A stretch of 64,000 nucleotides of DNA from Sorex araneus (lineage: Eukaryota; Chordata; Mammalia; Eulipotyphla; Soricidae). Under the pieces are notes generated by a model, which was given only the letters and a program-made list of their open reading frames with translations, did not search any database and had not been told where the DNA came from. The stretch is from the NCBI RefSeq assembly GCF_027595985.1, contig NC_073313.1, positions 114,467,552 to 114,531,551 of the forward strand. The letters run 5' to 3'. Numbering within the stretch: position 1 is the first letter of the stretch; each line of letters starts with the position of its first letter. The translations under genes were made by a program, and so were the position numbers. This document shows positions 32,431 to 43,740 of the stretch, in pieces.

Positions 32431-34273
32431 GTTTCAGGAACAGAGCCAGGAGAGGTTTTTACTTGGTAGTGTGGGTCATTAAATTTTTTAATAAATTCTT
32501 ATTGGCCTCTTGAACTCTCTCCCTGCTCACGTGTATGTTTAAAATTATAGTTAGTGATGCTTTCCCATTGTACATTTTAGATGTATTTCTAAACTTCTGC
32601 TTTTCTTCATTTATGCCATGAGCACCCTTCATACTTCGCAGATGATTGCGAGGGTTTGAGGAATTATTGAATTTTGTATGTAAAGCACATAACATAGTCA
32701 CTCAATATGACTTCTCTATCCATTCAAGCCAATAACTGTTTCAAGTTGGATTATTGTATCTTGAGTGATTATCATAGTATATGGCATATGGAATTTATGC
32801 AACAAATAAACTGGAATGAAGGATGGATGGCTAGTAGGTCAGAATAATTACTAATTATAGTTATTGATTTACAAATATTAAAGTATTAGTGTTAAGAAGA
32901 CTGCATAATTGCATAACACACCTACTAGTCAAGCTATCCTCACTCAGACGTATACGTATCAAGCAATGCTAGATCATGTTAATGTTTAAACAGGGCCCTA
33001 TGGTACTCTTGCTTTAAGAACTGTTCTTTAGTAACTATAAGTTTGAGGGAAGGAACATCATAGTACAGAGTTAGAAGAAGGCTGTGAGTTAGGGCACTGT
33101 CTGCTTAGAAAGCCTTTGGGAAAGATTTGATACTTAAAAACTATACAAAAATGTAAAAATGGCACTTCAGAATTTACTTTCATATATTTGAAGAAACATA
33201 ATAAAATGTTAATAAAACTGCAAGGCTAGCAAGCCAACCTTGTAGGGGTCCTTTGTCAAGTTTTAACTCTGCAGAGTTTTGGTGCAGTTTGCTTTTTCAC
33301 ATTCCATTTGTTGGGGAAAATTCTTGTAGAGACTTTTTAGGCTTATGGCAAGGTTTCCAGAATACCTTTATTGCTATATGCTCCAAACAGAAGAAGTAGA
33401 AAACAAGATTGATTCCCAGACCACTCAGCATCCAATGGTGGGGTTCCTACTATTTATATTCTTGGCTCCCCACCATGTCCCTTTCTTATTTCCCAAAATC
33501 TGTCAGCAAAGTGAGAATTTTTGCACACTTTTGGCTTAGTTTCTATTATTAAGGGGATTTTAGTAATTTGAAAACTTCTGCTTGGGAAAATGGTGATGAA
33601 TCTTTTCATGAACTCATAAGCTGTGGTAATTTTTAAATTGTAGATACCATTTTCCATAATACTGTTAAGGACATGTTTTCATGCATATGATGCTGCAACA
33701 CCACATCTTTACCAGAGTATCACTCCCTGAAATTCCTCCATATCCTTCCTCAATGGGAACATTCTGGTGGAGGATGTGGTTTTGAAACATTGTTTGCAAA
33801 TTTCACCCTATCATTGACAGATATAAGTTGTGGTTTCTAATATAAAAATTAATAGTCATTTTAGATAAGTTAAAATTTTTATTTCTGAAATAAATGACCA
33901 AATTGGTTGAGAATCTGACTAGTCAGAAGTGAAGTTCTCAACCAAATGGTAGATTCCTGTACTCACAATTGAAGCCAGTAACCTCATCATTGGCTTCAAT
34001 GATTTCATTGGCATCAAAGGCAAGCACAGGGTCACACAGCAGACAGAGAAAACATAAGGAGGATACAGGAAAAAATGTGGCATCAACAGGGCAGTGCCAA
34101 GAAACAGTGCAAGAAACTTCTTCAAATCTGATATCAGAGAGTGGATGGATCACTCATCACCAGCATCTTTATTATTTAAACTGTCTTCAATACATGTGGA
34201 TCCACATTACAGACCTTCCCTGAAGTTCAATATTCATTGCTTTTAAATGCACGACAAGTCACTATTTGACAGT
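32431..34273. other. Unassigned unique sequence
   Basis: About 1.8 kb. Between 33919 and 34223 both strands have overlapping open frames of 68-84 codons, but neither translation resembles a family I can name. Confidence 0.35.
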
Positions 34274-34284
34274 GGAACTAAGCA

Positions 34285-34490
34285 ATCACTGTCACTGTCA
34301 TCCCGTTGTTCATTGATTTGCTCAAGCGGTCACCAGTAACGTCTCCATTGTGAGACTTGTTTGTTACTGTTTTTGGCATGTTGAATACACCACGGTAGCT
34401 TTCCGGGCTCTCTGAGAGGGGCAGAGGAATCGAACTCAGATCGGCTGCATGCAAGGCAAATGCCCTACAGTTATGCTATCGCTCCAGCCC
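34285..34490 (-). mobile_element. SINE type B with internal deletion
   Basis: A minus-strand copy flanked by a perfect 11-bp TSD ggaactaagca (34274-34284 and 34491-34501). It lacks about 40 bp between the two 'ggcaagctacc'-type motifs, consistent with deletion between short repeats. Confidence 0.93.
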
Positions 34491-34501
34491 GGAACTAAGC
34501 A

Positions 34502-35374
34502 GTAGGCTGTGAAAATTTCTTATATAAGAATAATGTTTTACTGAGTTTAGAGTAGTAGTTTCTTACTCTTAGGTCAACAAAAGTCACAGTACGCTGTAGA
34601 GAAAAAAAAACTCTGCTATACTGCAGTTTTGTTTTTTCCAAACTTGGAACATTCCCCATTTTCACCTAGCCCTTCCACCCTGCCATGTTTGTTCATAACT
34701 ATCAGTGATTTCTAGATGTGTGGCTTACCCAAACTCCATTTGTGTTGTTACATGCTAAAAATGAATTGTAATATAAGGCATTTATACAGGTACAAACATA
34801 TGTCAAGATACACTGTTTCGATGTACTTATGTCTGAAAGCAAAACAGGACATAGCAGCAGGTAAGAACAAACATACTTTTCAAAAACTTTTGTAAAAAAT
34901 GATCTGTCCAAACAACTAAAGGGAAATAAGAAAAGGTGTTTCAGTGTAAGCAGGGTTATGAGGCAATATTGTCCTGAAAGTTATTCTACTGTATTTTAAA
35001 AATCAGCTGAAATTGTGATTTTATTTTGTAAAAAACCGCTGGACCTCAAAAAAGTTTCCTAATCAGAGACATTTCTCAGGAATTATTAAAACAAACAGGC
35101 AAGCAAACATAATGACACAAACGGTATATAAAATTTCTTCTAATGAACATATGACCTTATCTCTGTATGTATATCTACAGGACGCAACTCAAACAGGCTG
35201 CCTATTTCAGGAACCAAAGATCCATGAAATACTAAATGGGATATTTTAAAAATCACTGTTATACAAATGAATGAAATGCAATTTGGAATATATGTCTTCA
35301 TTAAACTGCCTTTGTGATTTTATTTGTATCAACTTTTCAAATCATCTCCTATTTTTTTTAAAAAGATACTATTG
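34502..35374. other. No recognisable feature
   Basis: AT-rich unique sequence. Confidence 0.4.
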
Positions 35375-35512
35375 TTAGGGCCAGAGTCACAGTACAGTGA
35401 CTAGGGCACGCACTTGACTCACTTGTCACCAGTCAGGGTTGGATTCCTGGCACTGCACATGGTTCCCCAAGCATTATAGGAGCCACTCCCTGAGCATTAA
35501 CACAAAAATGAA
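35375..35512 (+). mobile_element. Old SINE type A
   Basis: 'gggccagagtcacagtaca', 'ctggcactgcacatggttc' and 'ccctgagcattaacac' follow SINE order. Diverged. Confidence 0.65.
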
Positions 35513-36394
35513 ACACTGTTGATAAGCAAACAGTGAAATAATTTATTAATAATCTTCAATAGAATATTTTACCCAAAAGTCATAGATAAATAAACCTACT
35601 TTTAGCAACTGTGGATCACAGTATAGAAGGGATTTGTCAACAGTTGAACAGCCAAATTATGGGGTCAAGGATGAGAACGAATGTAGTTTTTCTTCAGCTG
35701 AAAACGTTTCCTGACTTCAGAAATAGTTTTCAAACTGTTTAGGATGGGGATAATGCCTTTTCTTTTCTTTTTACATTTTTAAATATTAGGCAAAAATCTT
35801 TGATGTTTTTAAATCAAAGATTATTATGACTGAAGAAAGTCAGTACTTAATGACAAAAGTACAACTCACCAACAAAATATAATGAACCTAGATGTATATG
35901 CTAGTTATAAAATATGCATTAATATATATTTTTAACTTACAGAGCCATAAATAGTAATTTAAATATATTTACACCAGATTATATAGGTCATATAAACAGG
36001 ATGTGATTAAGGATAATTAATGATAATTAATGGTTTAATATTTCTGTGGCCTTGCTTTATGATTTCATTTGAGCCAATTTTTGGTAAGAAGAGTGTAATT
36101 AATTACTATATTTAGCACCTTTATCCAACATTGTTCATTTTACCTTCAAAATTATGTTTTCTAAAGCATGGTAGTCTATAGCAAGACTTATTCTACTCAT
36201 ACACGTTAGCACTTTACCAAATATCCAGGACTTAAAAGCAAGTCAGTTGTGTGTGTGTGTGTGATGCACATGGACTTACTCATTTACAGAACAGCCTGCA
36301 TACTTACGACCATTTTATGTACATAAAAAAGAAAACATAGTTCATTTTTATGCGTTGCTCCATTAAACCTTGCCTCTATGAGAGGACTGTTTTT
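35513..36394. other. No recognisable feature
   Basis: AT-rich unique sequence with a short (GT)n run at about 36248-36262. Confidence 0.4.
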
Positions 36395-36660
36395 TTCTCC
36401 CCCAATTTTATTAACTTGTGTTTCCAATACTGTTACTGATAGGGTATCATCATGCATGTCACATTACTTCATTTCAAGACTTAGCCCTAGTCTGGAATGA
36501 CCTCTTTCCTTTATTATTTTCTAGTGATACATTTACTGAATAATTACCTCCTGCCCCACAGCGACACACACACAGACAGTATAGACACACACACAACCAG
36601 TGGTGATCTTCATAAAAAGAACTAGTTCTCCTGCTCTTTTCTGGCTAGGTTGCTAAAGCC
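36395..36660 (-). mobile_element. Internal L1 3' UTR fragment
   Basis: Resembles the antisense L1 3' UTR interior seen at 27220-27330: 'caatactgttactgatagg', 'catcatgcatgtcacatta' and 'gtctggaatgacctctttc'. Confidence 0.6.
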
Positions 36661-37437
36661 TATGTCACTTCTAGACCAAGTATCTAAATGAATACTTTGT
36701 GTGCAATGTTTAAAAAATCTCAATCTGCATCCAGAATAATTTATATGTAAGGACAATTTTTATTTCATCAGAACTCCATGGGTTAACTGTGATGTAGTAA
36801 GAACATGTTTAGAGGAAATAGGGAAAAAACTGAGATTTGGTGAGGTCTCCAGTACTTCCATACCTTGATGGTTTGATCAACACTGCCAGTCATCACATAG
36901 GGTGCCGTCTTATGGAATCCAAGATGGAGCAAAATGATCATGCGCTTCAATGTTCTTCATCAATTGCCCATTCTTATAATTCCATATATGTGAGGTCTTG
37001 TCATCAGCACAACTAAAGCTGAAGGACTCCAGAGAATGGAATTGGACTCCACATCACCAGTTATCATGACCCTCAAAGGTGATAAGGCTCTTGCCAGTGC
37101 TGACATTCTACATCTTAATCATCTTAACTCTGGATCCAGAGAGTAAAAATGGTCCAGGCTGGTCACTTTTTTCAGTATTAAAACCTGTGACTTCATGGGA
37201 TTTACGACAAAAACTGCAGCAAAAGGACACGAGGGTGCTCTTGGGAAGGCGGGAGGCACCGGCCCCTCCCACCGCCGAGATGTGATCCCGGGGGCCGCAC
37301 GCGTGTGCGGCCTCTCCGCAGCTGCAGGAGCGTGAATCCAGACCCAGCAAAACCTCTTTCGGCATGGGCAACTACTCGCAGAATGTCTCCAGCCTGAGAA
37401 CTAAGGCTCGGCCCTGTGCCTGCCCAGGAGGGGAAAG

Positions 37438-37443
<6 letters not shown>

Positions 37444-37476
<33 letters not shown>
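37444..37476. repeat. (CT)n microsatellite
   Basis: About 16 units within the composite element; Ser-Leu and Arg-Glu repeat frames here are artefacts. Confidence 0.95.
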
Positions 37477-37478
<2 letters not shown>

Positions 37479-37919
37479 CTCTTTCTCTCCGGGGAGAAAG
37501 GGCGCGGTGTCCGCCATATTATGACGACCACAGATTGGGTTTTCAAGCCTGCAATGATCCAATATCTGGAAGAAATCTCCCTGGACTTAGTTTTTAAAGT
37601 ACAGAAATTCAAAATTCATTTGTCTTCACAGTAGGTCTGAATCTAGTGGGGTACTCCTAACAACAATAGTGAGGTTTGTGTTGAAATATTGAATGTAACC
37701 AAAGTAAACAGAAAGTAAAATGAAACATATCAGTTACAAGGCGGGGGGGGGGGTGGGGGGGCGGGATGGGAGGTGAACTGTGGTTTTTTTTTTTTTGGTG
37801 GTGGTATTTGGGCACTGGTGAAGGGATGGTTGCTTCAGCATTGTATAACGAGACCTAAGCCTGAAAGCATTGTAATCTTCCACATGGTGATTTAATAAAA
37901 TAAAATTTTTATTTAAGAA

Positions 37920-38170
37920 AAAAGAATTAGAAATAAGTCTACACACTAATATAGTATTTAAAAAAATCTCAATATCTTCTAAATATAAAATTTTCATCCC
38001 TCTTTTTTCTTACATTTTGTGTTAAAGAAACAAAGTATTTTTTGTTTATTTGGTAGGTTGGTTTTTATCCTGTAGTGTTTACTGGCTGTATTTTTTCTTT
38101 GTTGTATCTCTGTGATATTTTTAGTATGTTCCTTTATGTGTTTTTTATAAATTGATATATCTTGAGATGT
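37920..38170 (+). other. Probable 3'-transduced segment of the composite element
   Basis: Non-repeat AT-rich DNA between the first A-rich end and the terminal poly-A and TSD. A TATAAA hexamer, a weak polyadenylation-signal variant, lies near 38147-38152, about 20 nt before the poly-A. Confidence 0.65.
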
Positions 38171-38646
38171 GAAAAAAGCAAAAAAAAACTCCTGTGACTT
38201 CCACAATAGAAGGATACAAACTTTCTGGAGTTCAAGAAATACATTCCACTACATGCTAATGTTCCCGAAGCTCGTTCTTGCACTGTATAGCTGCTATAAT
38301 CCAAACATGAACAGTACAGTCATGGGAACAGGTTGCTATCAGCACGCCATTCTGATTTGGTTCATACCAATGTTGTGTGGTTTTGAATGTCTTCACACAG
38401 TAGTCAGTGTGTATATTCCACATCTTTATGGTTGTATCCTGTTAGACAGACAATAACCTCCACTGGGAATGATGGCCACTGAAGAAACATCGTGATCATG
38501 GTCATAGATGGTTCTAATGCAGAGATAACTCTGAAAATCCCACAATTTGATGGTAGAATCTGTAGAGCAGGAGGCAATCAATGTCCTGCTTTGGTCAAGT
38601 GAAGTATCCTGAACTGAGTCTGTGTGGCCTTTAAGAGTTTGTTTCA

Positions 38647-38812
38647 GGGGCTGGAACAATAGCACAGCGGGTAGGGCGTTTTGCCTTGCTGACCGGGGTT
38701 CGATTCCCAGCATCCCATATGGTCCCCTGAGCACCGCCAGGGGTGATTCCTGACTGCAGAGCCAGGAGTAACCCCTGTGCATCGCCAGGTGTGACCCAAA
38801 AAGCAAAAAAAA
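38647..38812 (+). mobile_element. Young SINE type A in LIS1 pseudogene
   Basis: Near-consensus copy with a perfect 14-bp TSD aagagtttgtttca (38633-38646 and 38813-38826). It missed about 20 bp around 'cacgcggc' in the head. Confidence 0.96.
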
Positions 38813-39246
38813 AAGAGTTTGTTTCAAAGATCCAGTCTTATAATCCAATGCTAAAATTGTAGCATTTTCTGAAGCTGAAATCATAAATGTGAATACAGAG
38901 TGGAAAAACACTCCAGTAACCAGGCTTCTGTGTCTCTTCAATGCATGTTTTTCTGTAACAAGGGGGAACCCATTTTATCAGACCCGGTTTCTCTCCAAGG
39001 TGCGCATTTGCTTTCTGATCTTCTTTTGTTCAGCTTATTTTTAATTCTAAATTCATAACTTCTGTGACACACTAACAGATGTCCATTTTTTCCCCAAAAG
39101 TCAGGTACATTTGTAATCCATTTCTTGACTTGTATCCAATTCAGCTTCTGTTTTAAAAAGGGAATATGCCTGTTCAAAGCCATTTGAATGAAGGTAATCA
39201 GCTATGGTTCTGTGGATTTCACCTCGTTTCTTGGAGTTAGTGCCAT

Positions 39247-39655
39247 TTTGGCTGTAGCATCAAGCTTATTTGATGTAGTGTTATTTTCGGTTCAATTCTC
39301 TATTTACAATTCAATAGGTCACTGGTTGAATTCAGAAGAGGATAACCTCTCTCACAAATGGATCCAATCTATAATCAAGAGATACTCAACAAGTCAGGGT
39401 CATTCTATGAGAGTTCTATGCCCTCAGTCTCAGCAGATCCTCTTTCACCTTTGCTTTTGTAGAGTAATTGGAGACTGGATTAGTTAGAGAAAAAGGAGGA
39501 AGAATGGTGGGGAAAGAACAAGGAGGACAGAGCATTGGGACCAGTCCCTGAGAAGGGATGTGGCAATAGAGCACAGGTTCCTGAGACATTGCAGGACCTA
39601 AGACCAACTCCACCCTTCCACTTCCATCCTTCCCTTTCTCACTGCATAGACAATA
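39247..39655. other. 5' flank of LIS1 pseudogene
   Basis: The first part (39247 to about 39330) probably represents the retrocopied 5' UTR, because no repeat or TSD interrupts it. The rest is unassigned. Confidence 0.4.
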
Positions 39656-39659
39656 GCTG

Positions 39660-40470
39660 AGAATATCTGCTTCTCTGCTCCCTAATTAAGTATCTCTGCG
39701 TTGACTCCACAGCCACCCAACTTGAAAGCTGTTTTTTCCTGTCTCTTCTTATAAGCTCCTCTGCACAGGTCTACAGGAGGCCTCAGCGTAAATCTGTACC
39801 TTTGTGTTCATAGATGTTTTAGAGTTCCTGTCTTCTTTTCAGGAAGTGTTCATTCGCTTTCTGGAGAGGTTATTCTCCCCTCTTTAGAACTTAGTGATTC
39901 TGTCCTCAGTAGCTTTTACTTTGCTACTGAGGCATTTAGGTGACTTTTATGTATCACCTACCAAGCTTTTCAGATCTGTCCTCTCTGTTTGTAGTTTCCT
40001 CATTTCTGTTGTCGTATCCTCTTTTGTTTTACTGGCAGTGCATTCCACTGTTTCTCGGAGCTCCTTATACATTCACAACAATTTCTCTCTAAATTCCCTT
40101 TCAGAGAGTTCATATAGCTCATGATTATTGGTTGAGTTCTTGCAGACTAGCATCTTCACTCACTAAGTCTTGTAGTTTTCCTTATTGCTTTACTGTTGTG
40201 ACCTTTGCAGTTTGGAGTTGGTTCTTCTCTATTGGTGTCTGGTTAGGTGCCTACAGTTAGGACTTCTTGTATGTTTACAGCGAGTGATGGACAGGTGAAA
40301 TAATGCACTGCTGTAGGGTATAAAGGAGCCAGGTTAGTGGAGCAGGGGTGTCTACACATCTTCTCTCTTCTTATCCACTTCTTGGGTGGAGGAAATCCTG
40401 ACCTGGGTGGAAATATCAAAATATCAATAGCAAAATATCAATCCTGAGTAAAAAGCAGGATTTTGAACAC
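39660..40470 (-). mobile_element. Possible L1 5' region and ORF1 N-terminus
   Basis: Minus-strand text around 40030-40110 translates to a charged, coiled-coil-like stretch (SEREFREK, then YKELRETVE) resembling L1 ORF1 N-termini. The start could be near 40124. Upstream of it lies 5' UTR-like sequence. No TSD; low certainty. Confidence 0.4.
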
Positions 40471-40539
40471 CAATGAGCTTCCTCAGTTTCTGTTATTTCT
40501 TGCTTTGTCAAGCAGACTACATAGTTATCAATGTAGCAA

Positions 40540-41415
40540 TCTTAAATTTTTTTATTTCATTAAAGCACCGTGATTTACAAAGCTATTCATAGTTGAGTCT
40601 TAGACATAGTGGGAACCAGCACCAAACCCACCACTGGTGTCAACTTTCTTCCAGAAGTGTCCCTAGGTTCTGTTTTCCAACTCCTAATCCCTAGGCTACA
40701 ACTTGACTGCAACCTTTTATGGTTTGGTTTTCTAAAGTTTGGTCCTCTTGTTTTCAGTGTTGCTGACTCTGTGGTTTGAGTACTTCACTTGATCGCTGCT
40801 TTGATCACTGTTATACCTAAAACTCCTAAACTCTTATCCCCTGTTGCTTCCCATCTGTCTCTTCTCTAACCCCTCTATTATTTTTCTTTCTGCTCTCTAT
40901 ACTCAAGGGGCAAGCATGATCCAGCATTCCTTACTTTATATCATTGCATTCCCTCATCGAATTTTTCTAAATAATCACATATTAGTGGAATCATCTTGTT
41001 TCACCTTTGGCTGACTTCACTTAGAATGACATCCTCTAGTTCCATCCAAATTTCTGTAAATTGTATTATTTCATTGTTCCTTGAAACGGCATAGTATTCC
41101 ATTGTGTATAAATATCACACCTTTGTAATCCACTATCTGTCATTGGACACCTAGGTTGATTCCATAGCCTGGCTATTTTGCTAAGTGCTGCAATGAATAA
41201 TGGTGTGCATATGTCCTTTTGAATGAGTCCTGTGGGTAGATACCTCAAAGTGGAACTTCTGAGTCATATGGCAGCTCAATATTAAGTTTACTGAGAACTC
41301 TCTATACTGTTTTCCACAGGAGTTGAACCAGGTAACATTACACCAGTAGAGAGAGTTCCCTTTACAACATCCCCCACCAACATAGATTGTTACCATTATC
41401 TTTGTAACCATTTAT
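40540..41415 (-). mobile_element. Older L1 (3' UTR and ORF2 C-terminus)
   Basis: Antisense L1 with the 3' end at 40540 ('aaagcaccgtgatttacaa') and ORF2 text to about 41415 ('catagtattccattgtgta', 'gagtcatatggcagctcaa'). More diverged than the 23468-24575 copy. Confidence 0.85.
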
Positions 41416-41624
41416 TAAGGAATCCATTGAGTTTTATATAATCAGATAGAAAGTGAAGTATTTGAACAATGAAAGACGGGCTCACAAATAATAAGTAATT
41501 AATTTTAATTTTACTTGGCAAAAAGGTTTGAAATTGGTGACTCACAGGAAGATTTCACCAAGTGATGTAGAATTTCTTCAGAGTAAAATGGTTTTTAAGA
41601 TAAGCAAGTCTTAAGTTAGGAAAA

Positions 41625-42970
41625 GAATATAGCAGGTAAGGCTTTGCTTGTGTTCAACTCCACTTTTAGCTCTGACATCACATATCGTCCCCTGAGCACT
41701 GCCAGGAGTAATCCCTGAGTGTAAAAATATCCACTCTCTTGGGCTGTGAGAACCTCACTCGCCTCAAAGCTGTTTAAACTACTTCGCTTGGGGATTACAC
41801 ATGAAAGAATGTTCATGGGCTCTCCGGGTGGCTCTCTCTTGCTGCCAGCATTTGGTGCTCTCATGCCGCTTCCCCACCCGAGACGGCTGTTGCCTTGGAC
41901 CGAGGAAGGAAGACAGAGGGCCAAGCTTGTTGCTGATTAGTCGCCGTTTATTCAATCTCTCGTCACTCCCAGCTCTTTGCAACCTTCTCCTCTAACCCTG
42001 TGTCTCCCTCAACCTTCTCTCCTCTTCTGTTTCTCTCTCTGTCTCAACCTTCTATCTGAGTCCTCCAATCTGCTTGTCCCTTGGTCACAGTCTCTATCAC
42101 TCTTCTTTCTTTCTTCTCCGCAGCCGCTCTGCTCTTTTTCTTTTCTCTCATCACCCCCCCTCCCAACCATGCCTCCCCACGGGAAGTGCAATCAAAATGT
42201 TTTTCCAATCCTCTTGTCCTCCTGCAGCTCACAAGGGCAAAATCGCCCTTAAGCTGTGTTTCTCCTCTCCTTTGACCAGGAACTTGATTAACATCTTTAA
42301 TTCTTCCTAATATTTACCATTCTGTGTCCTAATATTTACCATTCTGTATCGGAATAGTAACAGACACTTTTAGGCTTGTAGGTTGACTCTTTGGGGACAT
42401 CTCCCTACAGACTCAGACTACAGTGCTCAGGTCGGATTAATCATTCCTAACCCCAGCAGGGTCCAAATCTAGTTATTACTTTTGGATCATGACAGAATTT
42501 ATCCATTGCAAAGCTCTTAATTTATCGTTAAGCACTATGGCACTTTGGCCAGGCCCTTTTTGATGCCAGGATAGCTCATAGCTCACTGCTTGCCCTGGGT
42601 CCATCCAGTCCCTTGTCGGGACGCTGCTTCTGGGGATCTAGGAAGTAAGGGCAACTGAGACTTAAGTCGAGAGAGCAGATGTCCAGGAAGTAATATTATC
42701 TGGAGTCAATCAGTTCCCAAGCCACAGACTTGTCTTTTTAACTGTCTTCCTGCATCCATCCAAAAAGCAACTGCTCTGAAATAACTAACCATGCTAAGGA
42801 CATTAAGGAGAAGAGAAAGGCAATATTTACAAGTCAGCGTCTGATCAGGAGACAGAGGTAATTGACAGGTTGGAGGCAATCAACAAACACAAGCTCCCAG
42901 CAGCCAGGGGAGAAGGGCAAACCAACATTATCCTACACCTGAGCACTACTGGATATGGCCCCCAAAGCAT
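41625..42970 (+). mobile_element. SINE type A split by LTR copy 3
   Basis: The head and body lie at 41625-41719 ('gtcccctgagcactgccag', 'gtaatccctgag'). The end lies at 42938-42970 ('cctgagcactactgg'). The LTR separates the halves, so the SINE is older than the LTR. Confidence 0.8.
41720..42937 (-). mobile_element. Solo LTR, ERV class II-like, copy 3, with 6-bp TSD
   Basis: 1218 bp with ends TGTA at 41720 and TACA at 42937, flanked by a perfect 6-bp TSD cctgag (41714-41719 and 42938-42943). A 6-bp TSD is typical of class II (ERVK-like) retroviruses. On the minus strand it begins tgtaggataatgttgg and carries AATAAA near 41946-41952. This is followed by an R/U5 part that is purine-rich upstream. 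A 22-bp tandem duplication lies at 42306-42349. No gag, pol or env sequence. Confidence 0.92.
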
Positions 42971-43239
42971 GCACACATACACATACATCTTGTGTCCACC
43001 ATACATATTTAGATATTCTTTCATATTACATAGTGATAGTGCACACAGAATAGTCTGCTTAATTGTTCTGTAAACAACATGTCAGTCCTATGTACATGTA
43101 CAACTGAATTTTGCCAACTTATGGCTATTAAAAATAGCACAGCTATGAGTAGTAGTCTACATATTTTTGTGTGGCACATATCTCCATTTTCTTGCATTCA
43201 TATGACTAAATTATATAGTATCTTTATAATTAGCTCCTT

Positions 43240-43386
43240 TTTTGGTCATACTCAGCTATGATCAGGATTTACTTCTGGTTCTATACTCAAAAATCACTCT
43301 TAATGGGCCTGGGGACCATATTTGGTGGAAGGATCAAACCTGAGTCAGACATATGCAAGACAAGCACTGTACTATCTCTCTGGCCT
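43240..43386 (-). mobile_element. Old SINE type A
   Basis: Complement of the body and head: 'tttttggtcatactcagct', 'ggatcaaacctgagtcaga' and 'ctatctctctggcc'. Confidence 0.75.
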
Positions 43387-43581
43387 CATAATTATCTTCT
43401 TAATAGACCATAAGACATAAAGACTATTCTACAGAATTGAGATTATAATTTGCTGCATGGGAGGGGACCCTTAAACAATGTTATAAAGGTCAACACTGAT
43501 GTGGGGCTCCAATATTATATGATTAACAGCAATGCAAATAACAGTGTTTTGAAAAATTATGAACTATTTAAAAATATGTAA

Positions 43582-43740
43582 TGCAGTTGGAGAGATAGTA
43601 CAATGAGCTTTGCCTTTGCTTTGCGTGCATTTTATCCAGTCTATCCCAAGTTCCCCTGAGAATGACTTTTGGGAACAGAGCCAGGTGTGAGCCCTGAGAA
43701 TGGTTGGGTGTCGCTCCAAAACAAAATAGAACAAACAAAA
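43582..43740 (+). mobile_element. Old SINE type A
   Basis: 'gttggagagatagtacaat', 'gggaacagagccaggtgtg' and a tail of aacaaaataga type. The B-box region is lost. Confidence 0.7.

Larger units (their letters stand above)
37196..38192 (+). mobile_element. Composite retroposon with CpG head, CT repeat, L1 tail and probable 3' transduction
   Basis: Flanked by the 11-bp direct repeat cctgtgacttc (37185-37195 and 38193-38203), which is LIS1 sequence, so both edges are clear. Order inside: a CpG-rich head (37196-37440, about 10 CpG in 37245-37320), a (CT)n run (37444-37476), a linker, and a type 2 L1 3' UTR (about 37560-37920) with a long G-run at 37740-37770 and an ataaaataaaa end. About 250 bp of unrelated sequence and a final poly-A (38171-38190) follow. 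It has no ORF2 text and no convincing open frame. The layout recalls SVA-like composites in apes, but the sequence is unrelated as far as I can see. Confidence 0.82.
36846..39246 (-). pseudogene. PAFAH1B1: PAFAH1B1 (LIS1) processed pseudogene, broken twice
   Basis: The minus strand encodes a decayed copy of LIS1, the 410-residue WD40-repeat regulator of dynein. The ATG is at 39244-39246 and the end of coding is about 36846, where the stop codon is mutated. The LisH region ([12 protein letters not shown]-like), the repeat motifs [10 protein letters not shown] and [10 protein letters not shown], and the late block QPGPFLLSGSR are visible. All exons are joined without introns, so it is a retrocopy. 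Stops follow residue ~45 and recur, with frameshifts. A SINE (38647-38812) sits after the first WD repeat. A 997-bp composite element (37196-38192) splits it near the SEATGSETKK linker. Coding blocks remaining are 38813-39246, 38193-38646 and 36846-37195. Assigned by recognition, not search; the fit is continuous and in order. Confidence 0.94.

Noticed and set aside
33919-34223. Overlapping open frames on both strands
   Set aside because: Neither product resembles a known protein; overlap on both strands suggests low stop density, though an old retrocopy cannot be excluded.
37364-37634. Coding start of a cellular gene in the CpG-rich head
   Set aside because: An ATG with a decent context exists near 37364, but the frame runs into the CT repeat and L1 tail; it may be a captured piece of a cellular transcript, which I cannot identify.
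38426-38941. 171-codon minus-strand open frame with WD40-like residues
   Set aside because: It reads through LIS1 pseudogene sequence and an inserted SINE; the middle is SINE translation, so it is not a gene.
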